The notes under the pieces: model-generated
What the model saw: the letters and a program-made list of their open reading frames with translations, nothing else
Told to the model about the DNA's origin: nothing
The model's database searches: none
Part shown: one piece after another, positions 8,004-17,251 of the stretch
Numbering within the stretch: the first letter of the stretch is position 1
How the letters are laid out: every line of letters begins with the position of its first letter
Assembly: GCF_003352915.1 (NCBI RefSeq)
Contig: NZ_CP022314.1
Coordinates: 3,065,031-3,129,030, forward strand
DNA length: 64,000 nucleotides
Source of the DNA: Arthrobacter sp. PM3
Lineage (GTDB): Bacteria; Actinomycetota; Actinomycetes; Actinomycetales; Micrococcaceae
Reading direction: 5' to 3'
Made by a program: the position numbers and the translations under genes

Positions 8004-9347
8004 ATGACTGTCGTCCCGCTGCCGCTTGAGCAGAACCAGCACGCAGACACCCTGATCCACGGGGCCGACGGCGGTGCCGAGGTCCGCCGCTCGGTCCTCC
8101 CCGGCGGTGTCCGCGTGCTGACCGAGGCCATGCCCGGCCAGAGGTCGGCAACCATCGGGTTCTGGGTCGGGGTGGGCTCACGCGACGAGGCCCCCGGGCA
8201 GCACGGCTCAACCCACTTCCTGGAGCACCTGCTGTTCAAGGGCACCAAGCGCCGCACGGCCCTGGAAATTGCCTCGGCGTTCGATGAGGTCGGCGGGGAA
8301 TCCAACGCCGCCACCGCCAAGGAAAGCACCTGCTACTTCGCCCGTGTGCTGGACACAGACCTCCCGATGGCCATAGACGTCATCGCCGACATGATCACCG
8401 GGGCCGTCCTGGACCCGCAGGAGATGGAGCAGGAACGCGACGTCATCCTCGAGGAAATCGCCATGGACAGCGACGACCCCACCGATGTCGCGCATGAGCA
8501 CTTCGTCGCCGCCGTCCTCGGATCACACCCCCTGGGCCGCCCTATCGGCGGTACCCCGGCCGCCATCCGGGCCGTCGCCCGCGATTCGGTCTGGGACCAC
8601 TACCGCCGCTACTACCGGCCCGACGAGCTCGTCATCACCGCAGCCGGGGGACTGGACCACGACGTCGTCTGCGGCCTTGTGGTCGACGCCCTCCACGCCG
8701 CCGGCTGGAAGCTGGAACCCGCCGCCGCCCCGGTGCAGCGCCGCTCCACCGACCGTGCAGAAATCACCGGCACGGCCGGCCTCCACGTGGTCAAACGTCC
8801 TGTGGAACAGGCCAACATCATCATGGGCTGCCCCTCGCTGGTGGCCACCGATGACCGCCGCTTCGTCATGAGCGTGCTCAACGCCGTCCTTGGCGGCGGC
8901 ATGTCCTCCCGGCTCTTCCAGGAAGTCCGGGAGAAGCGCGGACTCGTCTACTCGACGTACTCCTTCGCCTCCTCCTACGCCGACGCCGGCTACTTCGGCA
9001 TGTACGCCGGGTGCACCCCGTCGAAGGTCCGGCAGGTCATCGGCCTGCTGGGTGCCGAACTGGACAAGCTGGCCGATGACGGAATCTCGGACGAGGAGCT
9101 CCGCAAGGCCGTCGGCCAGCTCTGCGGCGGCATCGTCCTTGCCCTGGAGGACACGGGATCGCGCATGTCCCGGCTGGGCCGCGCGGAACTGGTCTCCGGC
9201 GAGTACCAGGACATCGACGAGACCCTGCGCCAGATCAAGGCCGTCACCGCAGCGGAAGTCCAGGAACTGGCCCGCGAGCTCGCGGCATCCCCGCGGACCG
9301 TCACGGTGGTCGGCCCCTTCGAGGAAACCGAAACCTTCGGGCTCTGA
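8004..9347 (+). CDS. M16 family zinc peptidase
   Basis: A pitrilysin/mitochondrial-processing-peptidase-like metalloprotease of 447 residues. The inverted zinc motif HFLEH is at residues 71-75, with the second zinc glutamate expected in the ESNAATAKESTCYF to EIAMDSDDP region. The C-terminal M16 half shows GGGMSSRLFQEVREKRGLVYS, the R/Y pair of the inactive domain. ATG 8004 has GGAAAGG upstream and is preferred to TTG 8001. Genes of this type directly follow pnp in most actinobacteria; the substrate is unknown. Confidence 0.92.
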   Translation: MTVVPLPLEQNQHADTLIHGADGGAEVRRSVLPGGVRVLTEAMPGQRSATIGFWVGVGSRDEAPGQHGSTHFLEHLLFKGTKRRTALEIASAFDEVGGESNAATAKESTCYFARVLDTDLPMAIDVIADMITGAVLDPQEMEQERDVILEEIAMDSDDPTDVAHEHFVAAVLGSHPLGRPIGGTPAAIRAVARDSVWDHYRRYYRPDELVITAAGGLDHDVVCGLVVDALHAAGWKLEPAAAPVQRRSTDRAEITGTAGLHVVKRPVEQANIIMGCPSLVATDDRRFVMSVLNAVLGGGMSSRLFQEVREKRGLVYSTYSFASSYADAGYFGMYAGCTPSKVRQVIGLLGAELDKLADDGISDEELRKAVGQLCGGIVLALEDTGSRMSRLGRAELVSGEYQDIDETLRQIKAVTAAEVQELARELAASPRTVTVVGPFEETETFGL

Positions 9348-9454
9348 GCCGGGCCACCCACGCCTCAACCACAGCCCGCACCTTTACAGCCGCAGCCTGC
9401 GGCGTGATGATGGTGCCGGGGTCACTCGGGAGGAAACTCCATCAGGGAGGCATT

Positions 9455-9940
9455 GTGGACCGGCCGCTGCCAGGCAGTGCGTACGAGGCCCTTGAGGCGT
9501 TCCTGGGCCGCTGGGCGGGCACTACGCAATGGGAAGCCACCCCGTGGGGACCGGCCCGCACCGCCGCATCCGAGCTGGTCTTCGCCCGCGCGGCCGCCGG
9601 ACTTGCCGTCACCCACAGCTACCGGCACACGGACGCCGACGGCACCCGGTCCGAGGGCCACGGGGTCTTCACGATGGACCCCGACCGCCCGGACCTCCTG
9701 TGGTACCACGTCAACAGCATGGGCCTGCCTCCCGAGCCGCCCGCCCGGGCCAGCTGGCAGCACGGCACCCTGACGGTGGAGCGCCGCAGCGACCGCGGCA
9801 CCGCACGGCACACTTTCCGCGTGGACGGGGGCGTGCTGACGCACTCGGCCGGCCTCCGCCTGGGCGCGGCCGCCGACTTCACCCCCTTCATGGCGACGGC
9901 CTGCCGGCGCGTCGCCGAGGACGCCCCCATCCCGGTCTGA
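9455..9940 (+). CDS. DUF1579-like protein, unknown function
   Basis: A 161-residue cytoplasmic protein starting at GTG 9455, with GGGAGG 5 bases upstream. It begins with a FLGRWAGTTQWEATPWGP segment of the type seen in DUF1579 and related lipocalin-like beta-barrel proteins, followed by alternating beta-strand-like stretches (VTHSYRHTDADG, GHGVFTMDPD, LLWYHVNSMG) and ADFTPFMATACRRV at the C-terminus. No catalytic residues are recognised. It follows the M16 peptidase by about 100 bases and precedes the importer locus on the same strand. The family call is tentative. Confidence 0.68.
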   Translation: MDRPLPGSAYEALEAFLGRWAGTTQWEATPWGPARTAASELVFARAAAGLAVTHSYRHTDADGTRSEGHGVFTMDPDRPDLLWYHVNSMGLPPEPPARASWQHGTLTVERRSDRGTARHTFRVDGGVLTHSAGLRLGAAADFTPFMATACRRVAEDAPIPV

Positions 9941-10034
9941 CAGATCGACCGGAGGGGCGCCCCGACGGGTCCGGCCACCGATGCCGCGCGCCCAAAACGT
10001 TGCCGTTCCGTTATCTAGCAGTCCTTGAATCCCG

Positions 10035-10063
10035 TTGACACGCTGTGAGCCGCACCATACATT
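10035..10063 (+). promoter_or_regulatory. putative promoter of the ABC importer cluster
   Basis: A perfect TTGACA at 10035-10040 is followed after 17 bases by TACATT at 10058-10063. It lies about 80 bases before the substrate-binding protein gene and is the best vegetative-type promoter seen in the window. Confidence 0.6.
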
Positions 10064-10142
10064 TGCCGTAATCTGAATCACCTTTCAGGTTTTACCCGGA
10101 TCTCATGCTCAGACTCCGCGGATTCTCAACGAAAGGCATCCC

Positions 10143-11333
10143 GTGAAGGACACAAAGAAGTTCCTGATGGCCGCCGTGATGGCCACCGGGCTCGCCCTCA
10201 GTGCGTGCGCGCCCACGGCGGGCCCGGCCGCCCCGGGCGGCGCAGCCCAGACGGCTGAACCGGTCAACGTCGGCATCATCTATTCGAAGACCGGGCCGCT
10301 GGCGGCCTACGGCGCGACGTACTACGAGGGCCTCCAAGCCGGCATCGACTACGCCACCGGCGGGACCGGGGAAGTCAACGGCGCCAAGATCAACCTGACG
10401 TACGCCGACGACGGCGGCGACCCGGACAAGGCCGTGACCGCGGCCAAGGACCTGATCGGCAAGGGCTACAAGGTCATCGGCGGTACGGCGTCCTCCGGCA
10501 TCGCCCTGAAGCTCGCCGAGCAGGCCCAGCAGAACAAGGTGCTGTACATCTCCGGCCCGGCGGCGACGGACGCGATCCAGGGCATCAACAAGTACACCTT
10601 CCGCTCCGGCCGGCAGAGCCTGCAGGATGTTGCCACCGCAGGCACATTCATCGACACCAAGGGCAAGAAAGTCGTAGTGTTCGCGCAGGACAACGCGTTC
10701 GGCCAGGGCAACGTCGCCGCGGTCAAGGCCGTCCTCGGCGCCAAGGGCGCCACGGTGGAGCCCCTGCTCGTCGCGGAAGGCCAGGAACTCACCCCCTTCG
10801 CCCGCCAGCTCGTGGACGCCAAACCGGATATGGTCTTCGTGGCCTGGGCCGGGGCGACGTCCGGCACCATGTGGCAGGCCCTGAGCCAGCAGGGCGTCTT
10901 CGACGCCGCCCCCGTCGTGACCGGACTGGGCGATGCGGCAACCTTCGGCGCCTACGGCGCGGCCAGCTCGAAGATCAGCTTCCTCAACCACTACTTCCCG
11001 GGCGCTGCCGGCAACGACGTGGAGAAGAAGATGATCGCCGCCGTCGAGAAGGCCGGCAAGAAGGCAGACCTGTTCACCCCGGACGGCTTCGTTGCCGGGC
11101 AGATGATCGTCCAGGCCATCAAGGGCGGCGGCTCCGACGCCGATGCCATGGTCAAGGCCCTGGAAGGCTTCAGCTTCGACGGCCCCAAGGGCAAGGAGAC
11201 CGTCCGTGCCTCGGACCACGCCCTGATCCAGGACATGTACCAGGCCAAGCTCGTGCAAAAGGACGGCAGCTGGACTCCCGAGCTCGTCAAGGTGGTTGCG
11301 GGCGATTCCGTCGCCCCGCCGGAAAAGAAGTAG
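10143..11333 (+). CDS. ABC transporter substrate-binding lipoprotein (branched-chain amino acid type)
   Basis: The extracytoplasmic receptor of the importer encoded downstream. The 396-residue protein starts with GTG, has a basic n-region and a lipobox ending LSAC, with the lipidated cysteine at residue 22. The mature part is a periplasmic-binding fold of the Leu/Ile/Val type (VNVGIIYSKTGPLAAYG, YADDGGDPDKAVTAAKDLI, GTASSGIALKLAEQ). The family binds amino acids but also amides, urea and aromatic or aliphatic acids. The linked acyl-CoA synthetase suggests a carboxylic acid ligand here, which is inference. Confidence 0.9.
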   Translation: MKDTKKFLMAAVMATGLALSACAPTAGPAAPGGAAQTAEPVNVGIIYSKTGPLAAYGATYYEGLQAGIDYATGGTGEVNGAKINLTYADDGGDPDKAVTAAKDLIGKGYKVIGGTASSGIALKLAEQAQQNKVLYISGPAATDAIQGINKYTFRSGRQSLQDVATAGTFIDTKGKKVVVFAQDNAFGQGNVAAVKAVLGAKGATVEPLLVAEGQELTPFARQLVDAKPDMVFVAWAGATSGTMWQALSQQGVFDAAPVVTGLGDAATFGAYGAASSKISFLNHYFPGAAGNDVEKKMIAAVEKAGKKADLFTPDGFVAGQMIVQAIKGGGSDADAMVKALEGFSFDGPKGKETVRASDHALIQDMYQAKLVQKDGSWTPELVKVVAGDSVAPPEKK

Positions 11334-11340
11334 GACCCGT

Positions 11341-12105
11341 ATGAGTACCCCAGCCCTGCCCGCCCTCGCAGTGGACGGTCTTGGCCTGAAGATCGGCGGT
11401 GCACGCATCCTCGCGGACGTGGGTTTCACGGTCGGCGCCGGCGAGATGATCGGTGTCATCGGCCCCAACGGTGCCGGCAAGACCACCTTGTTCAACCTGG
11501 TTTCCGGTCTGATGCGGCCCACCGCGGGCAGCATCACGTTGAACGGCCGGGACATCACGGCCGCGCCGATTCACCACCGGTCCAGGGCAGGGCTGGGACG
11601 GACCTTCCAGACCTCCAACCTGTTTCCCCGGCTGAGCGTGCTGGAAAACGTCCGGCTTGCCGCCCAGGCGAAACTCGGTGGCAACTTCAGCATCCTGCGC
11701 TTCCCCGCGGCCTCGGATGAGGCCTCCCGGATCGCGCGCGGCACCATCGCGGAGGTCGGGCTCACGGGCAAGCTGGCGACGGCGGCGGGGGACCTCTCGC
11801 ACGGCGAGAAACGCAAAGTGGAAATCGCCGTCCTGCTGGCGACGGATCCCGCCGTCGTCCTGCTTGACGAACCGATGGCCGGGGTGGCGTCGGGGGACGT
11901 CCCGTCCCTCACCGCGATCATCCGCGACCTGCACCGGGAGCGCGGCTGCACCGTCATGATGGTCGAGCACCACATGGATGTTGTCCTGGGGTTGGTGGAC
12001 CGGGTGGCTGTGATGCACCACGGCAGCCTCCTGGCCCTGGACAGCCCCGACGCCGTCATGGCCAATCCGGTCGTGCAAAGCGCCTACCTCGGAGAACCCG
12101 TATGA
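11341..12105 (+). CDS. ABC transporter ATP-binding protein (LivG type)
   Basis: One of two ATPases of the importer, 254 residues. It has a Walker A GPNGAGKT at residues 41-48, a Q-loop near LGRTFQTSN, a signature LSHGEKRKVEIA (a slightly divergent LSGGE), Walker B VVLLDEP and the H-loop VEHHMD. The ATG at 11341 follows the binding protein stop by only a few bases. The last 4 bases overlap the start of the LivF-type gene. Confidence 0.92.
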   Translation: MSTPALPALAVDGLGLKIGGARILADVGFTVGAGEMIGVIGPNGAGKTTLFNLVSGLMRPTAGSITLNGRDITAAPIHHRSRAGLGRTFQTSNLFPRLSVLENVRLAAQAKLGGNFSILRFPAASDEASRIARGTIAEVGLTGKLATAAGDLSHGEKRKVEIAVLLATDPAVVLLDEPMAGVASGDVPSLTAIIRDLHRERGCTVMMVEHHMDVVLGLVDRVAVMHHGSLLALDSPDAVMANPVVQSAYLGEPV

Positions 12106-12899
12106 ACACCGCTGCACCCCACGCCGGCACGCAGGCCCGGCCCATCCTCAGGGTTGAGAACCTCAACGCCTCGATCGCCGGGCAGCAGGTGGTGGAGGAT
12201 GTGTCCTTCACCGTCCCCGCCACGGGGATCACCGCCCTGCTGGGCCGCAACGGCGTCGGCAAGACCAGCACCCTCAAGGCCATCATCGGCCTGATCGGGC
12301 GCACCGGTACCGTGGAACTCGACGGTGAACGGATCGATAAGGACGCCACGTTCAAGATCATCCGCAGCGGTGTGGGGTACGTTCCCGAAGACCGCGAGGT
12401 GTTCTCCAAACTCACGGTGGCGGAAAACCTCCGGTTGGCAGAACGCGACACCGCACCCCGCCGGGAACTCGTCGAGGAGCTCTTCCCGGACCTGCTGGCA
12501 CGCTCCGCGCAGATGGCGGGGACGCTCTCCGGCGGCCAGCAGCAGATGGTGGCACTGGCCCGCGCGCTGCTGAACACGAACAAGATCCTGCTGGTCGATG
12601 AACCCACCAAGGGGCTTGCCCCCAAGATCGTGGGCGAAGTCGCCGACACCCTGGCCAAAGCGGCCAAGACCGTGCCCATCCTCCTCGTCGAGCAGAACCT
12701 GCAGGTGGTCCGCCAGCTTGCCGGCGGCGCAGTTGTGCTCTCCGGCGGGCGGGTGGTCCACACCGGCGGCGCCCTCGACTTCCTCAACGACGCCGGACTG
12801 ACCCAGCGCCATCTCGGCGTTTCGACCGACGCCGGCTCCCCGGGGAAACCAGTCGGGAAACCAGCGGGGAATGCCGTCGGGGAAGGGGCCGTCCTGTGA
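12102..12899 (+). CDS. ABC transporter ATP-binding protein (LivF type)
   Basis: The second ATPase of the importer, 265 residues. It shows Walker A GRNGVGKT near residues 48-55, signature LSGGQQQMVALARAL, Walker B ILLVDEPTKGLAP (a LivF hallmark) and a switch region LLVEQNLQ. The C-terminal tail has a low-complexity GKPVGKPAGNAVG stretch. It overlaps its neighbours by 4 bases on both sides, which suggests translational coupling through the cluster. Confidence 0.92.
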   Translation: MNTAAPHAGTQARPILRVENLNASIAGQQVVEDVSFTVPATGITALLGRNGVGKTSTLKAIIGLIGRTGTVELDGERIDKDATFKIIRSGVGYVPEDREVFSKLTVAENLRLAERDTAPRRELVEELFPDLLARSAQMAGTLSGGQQQMVALARALLNTNKILLVDEPTKGLAPKIVGEVADTLAKAAKTVPILLVEQNLQVVRQLAGGAVVLSGGRVVHTGGALDFLNDAGLTQRHLGVSTDAGSPGKPVGKPAGNAVGEGAVL

Positions 12900-13771
12900 G
12901 CACCGTCGTCCTGCTTCTCTTCACGGGTCTCGGCCTGGGTGCGCTCTACTTCCTCGTCGCCGCGGGCCTGTCGCTGATCTACGGGCTGATGGGCGTGCTG
13001 AACTTCGCGCACGGCGCGTTCCTGACGCTGGGTGCCTTTACCGGCTGGGAAATCGCCCGCCGCACCGGCGCGGACAACTGGGGCACGTTCCTGCTCTCCC
13101 TCGTGATCGGCGCCGCCGCCGGCGCCGTGTTCGCTGCATTCACGGAGTTCGTCCTGATCCGCCGGCTGTACCAGCGGCACATCGAACAGGTGCTTGTCAC
13201 GGTGGGCCTCTCACTGGCCGCGGTGGCCCTCTTCGACGGCATTTGGGGGACCGACCCGGTGTTCATCCAAGGCCCGGCCTGGTTCAAGGACACTACCGAC
13301 ATCCTCGGCGCCCGGATCCCCAACGACCGCTTTGTCTGCATCATCGCCGCCCTCCTGGTGCTGCTGGCGATGGTGTTCTTCCTGAAGAGGACGCGCTACG
13401 GCATGATCATCCGTGCCGGCGTGGAGAACCGCTCCATGGTCACCGCGCTGGGGATCGACGTCCGCAAGGCCTTCACCCTCGTCTTCACCATCGGCGGAGC
13501 CGCGGCCGGCCTCGGCGGGGTCCTCGCCTCGCACTATTTCGGCTACGTGTCGCCGCTGCTGGGCGGCTCGCTGCTGATCTTCGCCTTCATCGTCACGGTG
13601 ATCGGCGGCCTCGGTTCGCTGACCGGGGCGGCGATCGCCGCCGTCGCCGTCGCCGTCCTGCAGCAGTTCGCGAACTTCTACCTTGGCGGCACCGGCGACT
13701 TCGTCGTCGTGTTGGCCCTGGCGCTCGTGCTGCTGTTCCGCCCCACCGGCCTCCTCGGGAGAACGTCATGA
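12896..13771 (+). CDS. ABC transporter permease (LivH type)
   Basis: First membrane subunit of the importer, 291 residues starting with GTG. It has about eight hydrophobic segments and the LivH signatures GLSLIYGLMGVLNFAHG near residues 24-40, RYGMIIRAGVENRSM, and VIGGLGSLTGAAIAA. It overlaps the LivF-type gene by 4 bases and the LivM-type gene by 4 bases. Confidence 0.93.
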   Translation: MSTVVLLLFTGLGLGALYFLVAAGLSLIYGLMGVLNFAHGAFLTLGAFTGWEIARRTGADNWGTFLLSLVIGAAAGAVFAAFTEFVLIRRLYQRHIEQVLVTVGLSLAAVALFDGIWGTDPVFIQGPAWFKDTTDILGARIPNDRFVCIIAALLVLLAMVFFLKRTRYGMIIRAGVENRSMVTALGIDVRKAFTLVFTIGGAAAGLGGVLASHYFGYVSPLLGGSLLIFAFIVTVIGGLGSLTGAAIAAVAVAVLQQFANFYLGGTGDFVVVLALALVLLFRPTGLLGRTS

Positions 13772-14958
13772 CCACAGACACCGACACCGCCAGCACCGAC
13801 GGCGGGACAACGCCACAGCCGGGGATCAACAGGTCCCGGAAACCCGACGCCGGGGGAGGACCCCGCTGGCCGCGCGCCGGGTTCCGGGGCCGCGCGGTCG
13901 CAGTCCGGGCCGCCGGCGTGGCCGGGGTACTGCTCCTGGTCCTGCTGCCGCTGCTGAACATCTCCCTGCCGGGCGTGCTGCCCGGCCCCACCTACACGCC
14001 AGGGTCCTTGCAGCTGCTGGCCATGTGCATGCTGATGGCCGCGGCGGCGCTGACGTACCACCTGCTGCTCGGGGTAGCCGGGCTGTTGTCCTTCGGGCAT
14101 GCCCTGTACTTCGGCGCCGGCGTCTACGGGCTGGCGATCATCCTGCAGAACCTGGATATCCCGCTGCTGCCGGCGATGGGACTGACCCTGCTGATCGTGG
14201 TTGTGCTGGCCCATGTGGTGGGCAGCATCAGCCTGCGGGTCAGCGGCATCCCGTTCGCCATGGTCACGCTCGCGTTCGCGCAGGCCGGCTCGGTGATTGT
14301 GGGCCGTAATCCCGAGGGCCGGACCGGCGGCGATGAGGGTCTGACGCTGCGCACCGACAACCTGCCGGAATTCCTGGTGGGCGTGGTCAACACCCCCAAC
14401 CTGTACTGGCTGGCGCTGGCCGTGCTCGTCGCGGTGTTCGCGATCGTCACCTGGGTGCAGTTCTCGCGCGCCGGGCACGCCGCCGCCGCGGTGCGGGAGA
14501 ACGAACTCCGCGTCCGCGTCCTGGGCCTGCAGCCCTACCTGGTGAAACTGCTGGTCTTCGTGGTCTCCGCCGTCCTGGTCTGCATCATCGGCATGGTCTT
14601 CCTGCTGCTGCAAAGCGGCGCCGTGCCCCGGGCCATGTCCGCGGACCTCACGATCACGCTGTTGGTCATGGTGGTCCTCGGCGGCGTCGGATCCCGCTGG
14701 GGGGCCGTGATCGGCGGGGTGTTCTACACACTCCTTGACCAGCGGCTGACGGCGCTCGCCAACTCCGAGGCCGTCAAAGCGCTCCCGGACGTCCTGCGCG
14801 TACCATTGTCCGAACCCCTGTTTATTCTCGGCACGCTCTTCGTCCTGGTGGTGCTCTTCCTGCCGGGCGGCCTCACCGGAACCGCCGAGCGGCTGGCGCA
14901 GCGCCGCGGGGGCCGGCGTGCCGAACAGTCCCGCGAAATCCTGGAGGAAGCCGCATGA
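13768..14958 (+). CDS. ABC transporter permease (LivM type)
   Basis: Second membrane subunit of the importer, 396 residues. A hydrophilic N-terminal extension of about 45 residues (rich in T, D, G, R) precedes about nine hydrophobic segments. LivM-type signatures are LLLGVAGLLSFGHALYFG, RVSGIPFAMVTLAFAQ, AVRENELRVRVLG and VVLGGVGSRWGAVIGG. The start ATG at 13768 overlaps the LivH stop. The gene runs into the acyl-CoA synthetase with a 4-base overlap. Confidence 0.93.
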   Translation: MTTDTDTASTDGGTTPQPGINRSRKPDAGGGPRWPRAGFRGRAVAVRAAGVAGVLLLVLLPLLNISLPGVLPGPTYTPGSLQLLAMCMLMAAAALTYHLLLGVAGLLSFGHALYFGAGVYGLAIILQNLDIPLLPAMGLTLLIVVVLAHVVGSISLRVSGIPFAMVTLAFAQAGSVIVGRNPEGRTGGDEGLTLRTDNLPEFLVGVVNTPNLYWLALAVLVAVFAIVTWVQFSRAGHAAAAVRENELRVRVLGLQPYLVKLLVFVVSAVLVCIIGMVFLLLQSGAVPRAMSADLTITLLVMVVLGGVGSRWGAVIGGVFYTLLDQRLTALANSEAVKALPDVLRVPLSEPLFILGTLFVLVVLFLPGGLTGTAERLAQRRGGRRAEQSREILEEAA

Positions 14959-16577
14959 GCACGTCACAGGTCCCCCTCCACGCGGAGGGCCTGCACACCC
15001 TGGGCCGCTGGACCACCGACCGCAGCATCGCCACCCCGCACCGGGTTGCCATCGATGACCGCGGCTGCACCCTGCTCTACGGCGAGCTGGAGCGCCGGGC
15101 CTCGGCCCTGGCAGCCGGGTTCCGCGCAGCCGGCTACGGCATCGGGGACCGGATCGCCAGCCTGACCGGCAACAGCTCAGACCACGTGGTGGCGTTCTTC
15201 GCCTGCGCCAAGGCCGGGCTGGTGCTGGTCCCGCTGTCCTGGCGGCTCTCGCCCCGGGAACTCGCGGCCCAGCTCGAGCTCGCCGAGCCGCAGCTGCTGC
15301 TGGTGGAGGGCGACCTCGACACCCTCGCCGCGGCCGCGTGCGCGCTGCTGCCGCACCGGCCGCGGACCGCGGCCCTCGGTCCCGGCGGAGTGGAACGGGT
15401 TGTCCCGCCGCCCTCGCGCGTACTGCCGTCAGTGCCCGCTGACGGCGCCGCCCTGCGGCGGGTGGTACGCGACGACGACGCCCTGCTGATGATCTTCACC
15501 TCCGGCACCGAGGGCGCCAGCAAGGCTGCCGTCCTGACCCACGCCAACTGCTTCTGGAACAACCTTTCGCTGTCCCGGACCCTGGACATGGGCTCGAACG
15601 ACGTCGTGCTGGCTGTGCTGCCGCAGTTCCACGTCGGCGGCTGGAACATCCAGCCGCTGCTCGCCTGGTGGGTCGGGGCCACGGTGGTGCTCGAGCGCGG
15701 GTTCGATCCGGGCCGCGTCCTGCAGCTCATTGCGGAGCGCGGCGTGACCATGCTGATGGGCGTGCCGACCCAGTACCTGATGCTGGCCGAACACCCGGAC
15801 TTTGCCCACGCCGAGCTCGGGAGCCTGCGCCACGCGGTGGTGGGCGGGGCGCCGATGCCGGCGCCGCTGCTGCGGATCTGGCACCGCCGGGGAGTGGCCC
15901 TGAGCCAGGGGTACGGGCTGACCGAGGCCTCGCCCAACGTGCTGTGCCTGCCCAACGATGACGCCGAACGGATGGTGGGCTACTCCGGCAAACCGTACCC
16001 GCACGTTGCCGTCGCCGTGGCGGATCCTGTCACCGGGGAAATCCTCGACGGCGCCGCCAGCGGCGAGCTGCTGGTGGGAGGTCCGGGCGTGTTTGCCGGC
16101 TACTTCCGCGACCCTGCCGCCACGGCGGCCGTCCTCACCGGCGGCTGGCTGCGCACCGGCGACCTCGTGGAGCGCGACGCCGACGGGTACATCAAAGTGG
16201 TGGACCGGCTCAAGGACATCTACATCTCCGGCGGCGAAAACGTGGCGCCGGCCGAGGTCGAGGCCGCTCTGCTGGCCCATCCCGCGGTGGCGCAGGCCGC
16301 CGTCGTCGGGGTGGAGGACCCGCACTGGGGCGAAAGCGGCATGGCGTTCGTGGTGATCCGTCCCGGCATGGCGACCGATGAGCAGGAACTGCTGGAACAC
16401 TGTTCGTCCCGGCTGGCACGCTTCAAGGTGCCGGCCAGGATTGAGACGGTGGCTGCGCTGCCCCGCACGGCCCTGAACAAGGTGCTCCGCGCCAGGCTGC
16501 GCCAGGAACTGGCCGGACGCGAACGGGCCGGGCGGCCTTCGTCAAGGAACGGCTCCCCGGCAGGAGGCCGGGCATGA
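14955..16577 (+). CDS. AMP-dependent acyl-CoA synthetase / ligase
   Basis: An ANL-superfamily enzyme that would activate a carboxylic acid with ATP and CoA. The 540-residue protein shows the P-loop-like IFTSGTEGASKAAVLTH near residue 180, the A5 motif GYGLTEASP, GDLVERDADGYIKVVDR, and the C-terminal ISGGENVAPAEVE hinge. The catalytic lysine is in the LPRTALNKVLR segment near the C-terminus. Its 4-base overlap with the LivM-type permease ties activation directly to import, so its substrate is probably the imported acid. The identity of that acid cannot be read from the sequence. Confidence 0.92.
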   Translation: MSTSQVPLHAEGLHTLGRWTTDRSIATPHRVAIDDRGCTLLYGELERRASALAAGFRAAGYGIGDRIASLTGNSSDHVVAFFACAKAGLVLVPLSWRLSPRELAAQLELAEPQLLLVEGDLDTLAAAACALLPHRPRTAALGPGGVERVVPPPSRVLPSVPADGAALRRVVRDDDALLMIFTSGTEGASKAAVLTHANCFWNNLSLSRTLDMGSNDVVLAVLPQFHVGGWNIQPLLAWWVGATVVLERGFDPGRVLQLIAERGVTMLMGVPTQYLMLAEHPDFAHAELGSLRHAVVGGAPMPAPLLRIWHRRGVALSQGYGLTEASPNVLCLPNDDAERMVGYSGKPYPHVAVAVADPVTGEILDGAASGELLVGGPGVFAGYFRDPAATAAVLTGGWLRTGDLVERDADGYIKVVDRLKDIYISGGENVAPAEVEAALLAHPAVAQAAVVGVEDPHWGESGMAFVVIRPGMATDEQELLEHCSSRLARFKVPARIETVAALPRTALNKVLRARLRQELAGRERAGRPSSRNGSPAGGRA

Positions 16578-17251
16578 GCGCCACACCACGCACCGCCCGC
16601 GGCACGCGTACCCGTGGCAAGCTGCTCGAAGCCGCAGAGTCGGTTTTCGCCTCGGTGGGCTACCACGAGGCCTCAATCGTCAAGATCACCGAAGCGGCCG
16701 GCGTCGGCCTCGGCACCTTCTACCTGTACTTCGACGGCAAGCAGGCCATCTTCGACGAGGTGGTCGAGGACCTGAACCGGCGGGTGCGGCACGCCATGAC
16801 GGACGCAGCCCGCAGCGCCGGCACCCGGCTGGAAGCGGAGCGGGCCGGTTTCCGGGCCTTCTTCCGCTTCACGGCCCAGCACCCTGCCCTCTACCGGATC
16901 ATCCGCCAGGCCGAGTTCGTCTCGCCCGGCGCCCTGCGGCTGCACTACACCAGGATCGTCAACGGCTACATCGAGGGCCTGAAAGCGGCCCAGCTCAGCG
17001 GCGAAGTCCGCCAGATGGACCCCACCGTGGCCGCCTGGGCCCTGATGGGCATCGGCGAGTTGATCGGCATGCGCTGGGTCCTTTGGGACGAGGAAGGCAC
17101 CGAACCCGCCGCCGGCGCCCGCCCCGACGTTCCCGAAGAAGTCTTCGAGGAAATGATGCAGTTCATCGAACGGGCCCTGGCGCCCGCGCCCGGCCCTGCG
17201 CCGGCAACACCTGCCACCCCCGCCCCGCCCCAGGAAGGGACAGTTCCATGA
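16574..17251 (+). CDS. TetR/AcrR family transcriptional regulator
   Basis: A 225-residue regulator with a TetR DNA-binding domain at about residues 10-60 (LLEAAESVFASVGYHEASI, KITEAAGVGLGTFYLYFDGK) and a variable ligand-binding domain after that. The C-terminus ends in a proline- and alanine-rich tail. It overlaps the acyl-CoA synthetase by 4 bases and the hydrolase by 4 bases, so it is part of the same transcript and is likely the local regulator, probably sensing an acid or its CoA ester. The operator was not identified. Confidence 0.9.
   Translation: MSATPRTARGTRTRGKLLEAAESVFASVGYHEASIVKITEAAGVGLGTFYLYFDGKQAIFDEVVEDLNRRVRHAMTDAARSAGTRLEAERAGFRAFFRFTAQHPALYRIIRQAEFVSPGALRLHYTRIVNGYIEGLKAAQLSGEVRQMDPTVAAWALMGIGELIGMRWVLWDEEGTEPAAGARPDVPEEVFEEMMQFIERALAPAPGPAPATPATPAPPQEGTVP

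Noticed and set aside
5655..8060. An 801-codon open frame antisense to pnp
   Set aside because: It is the mirror of the GC-rich codon pattern of pnp. The translation has no domain or motif and is low complexity (G, V, D-rich). The plus-strand gene is certain.
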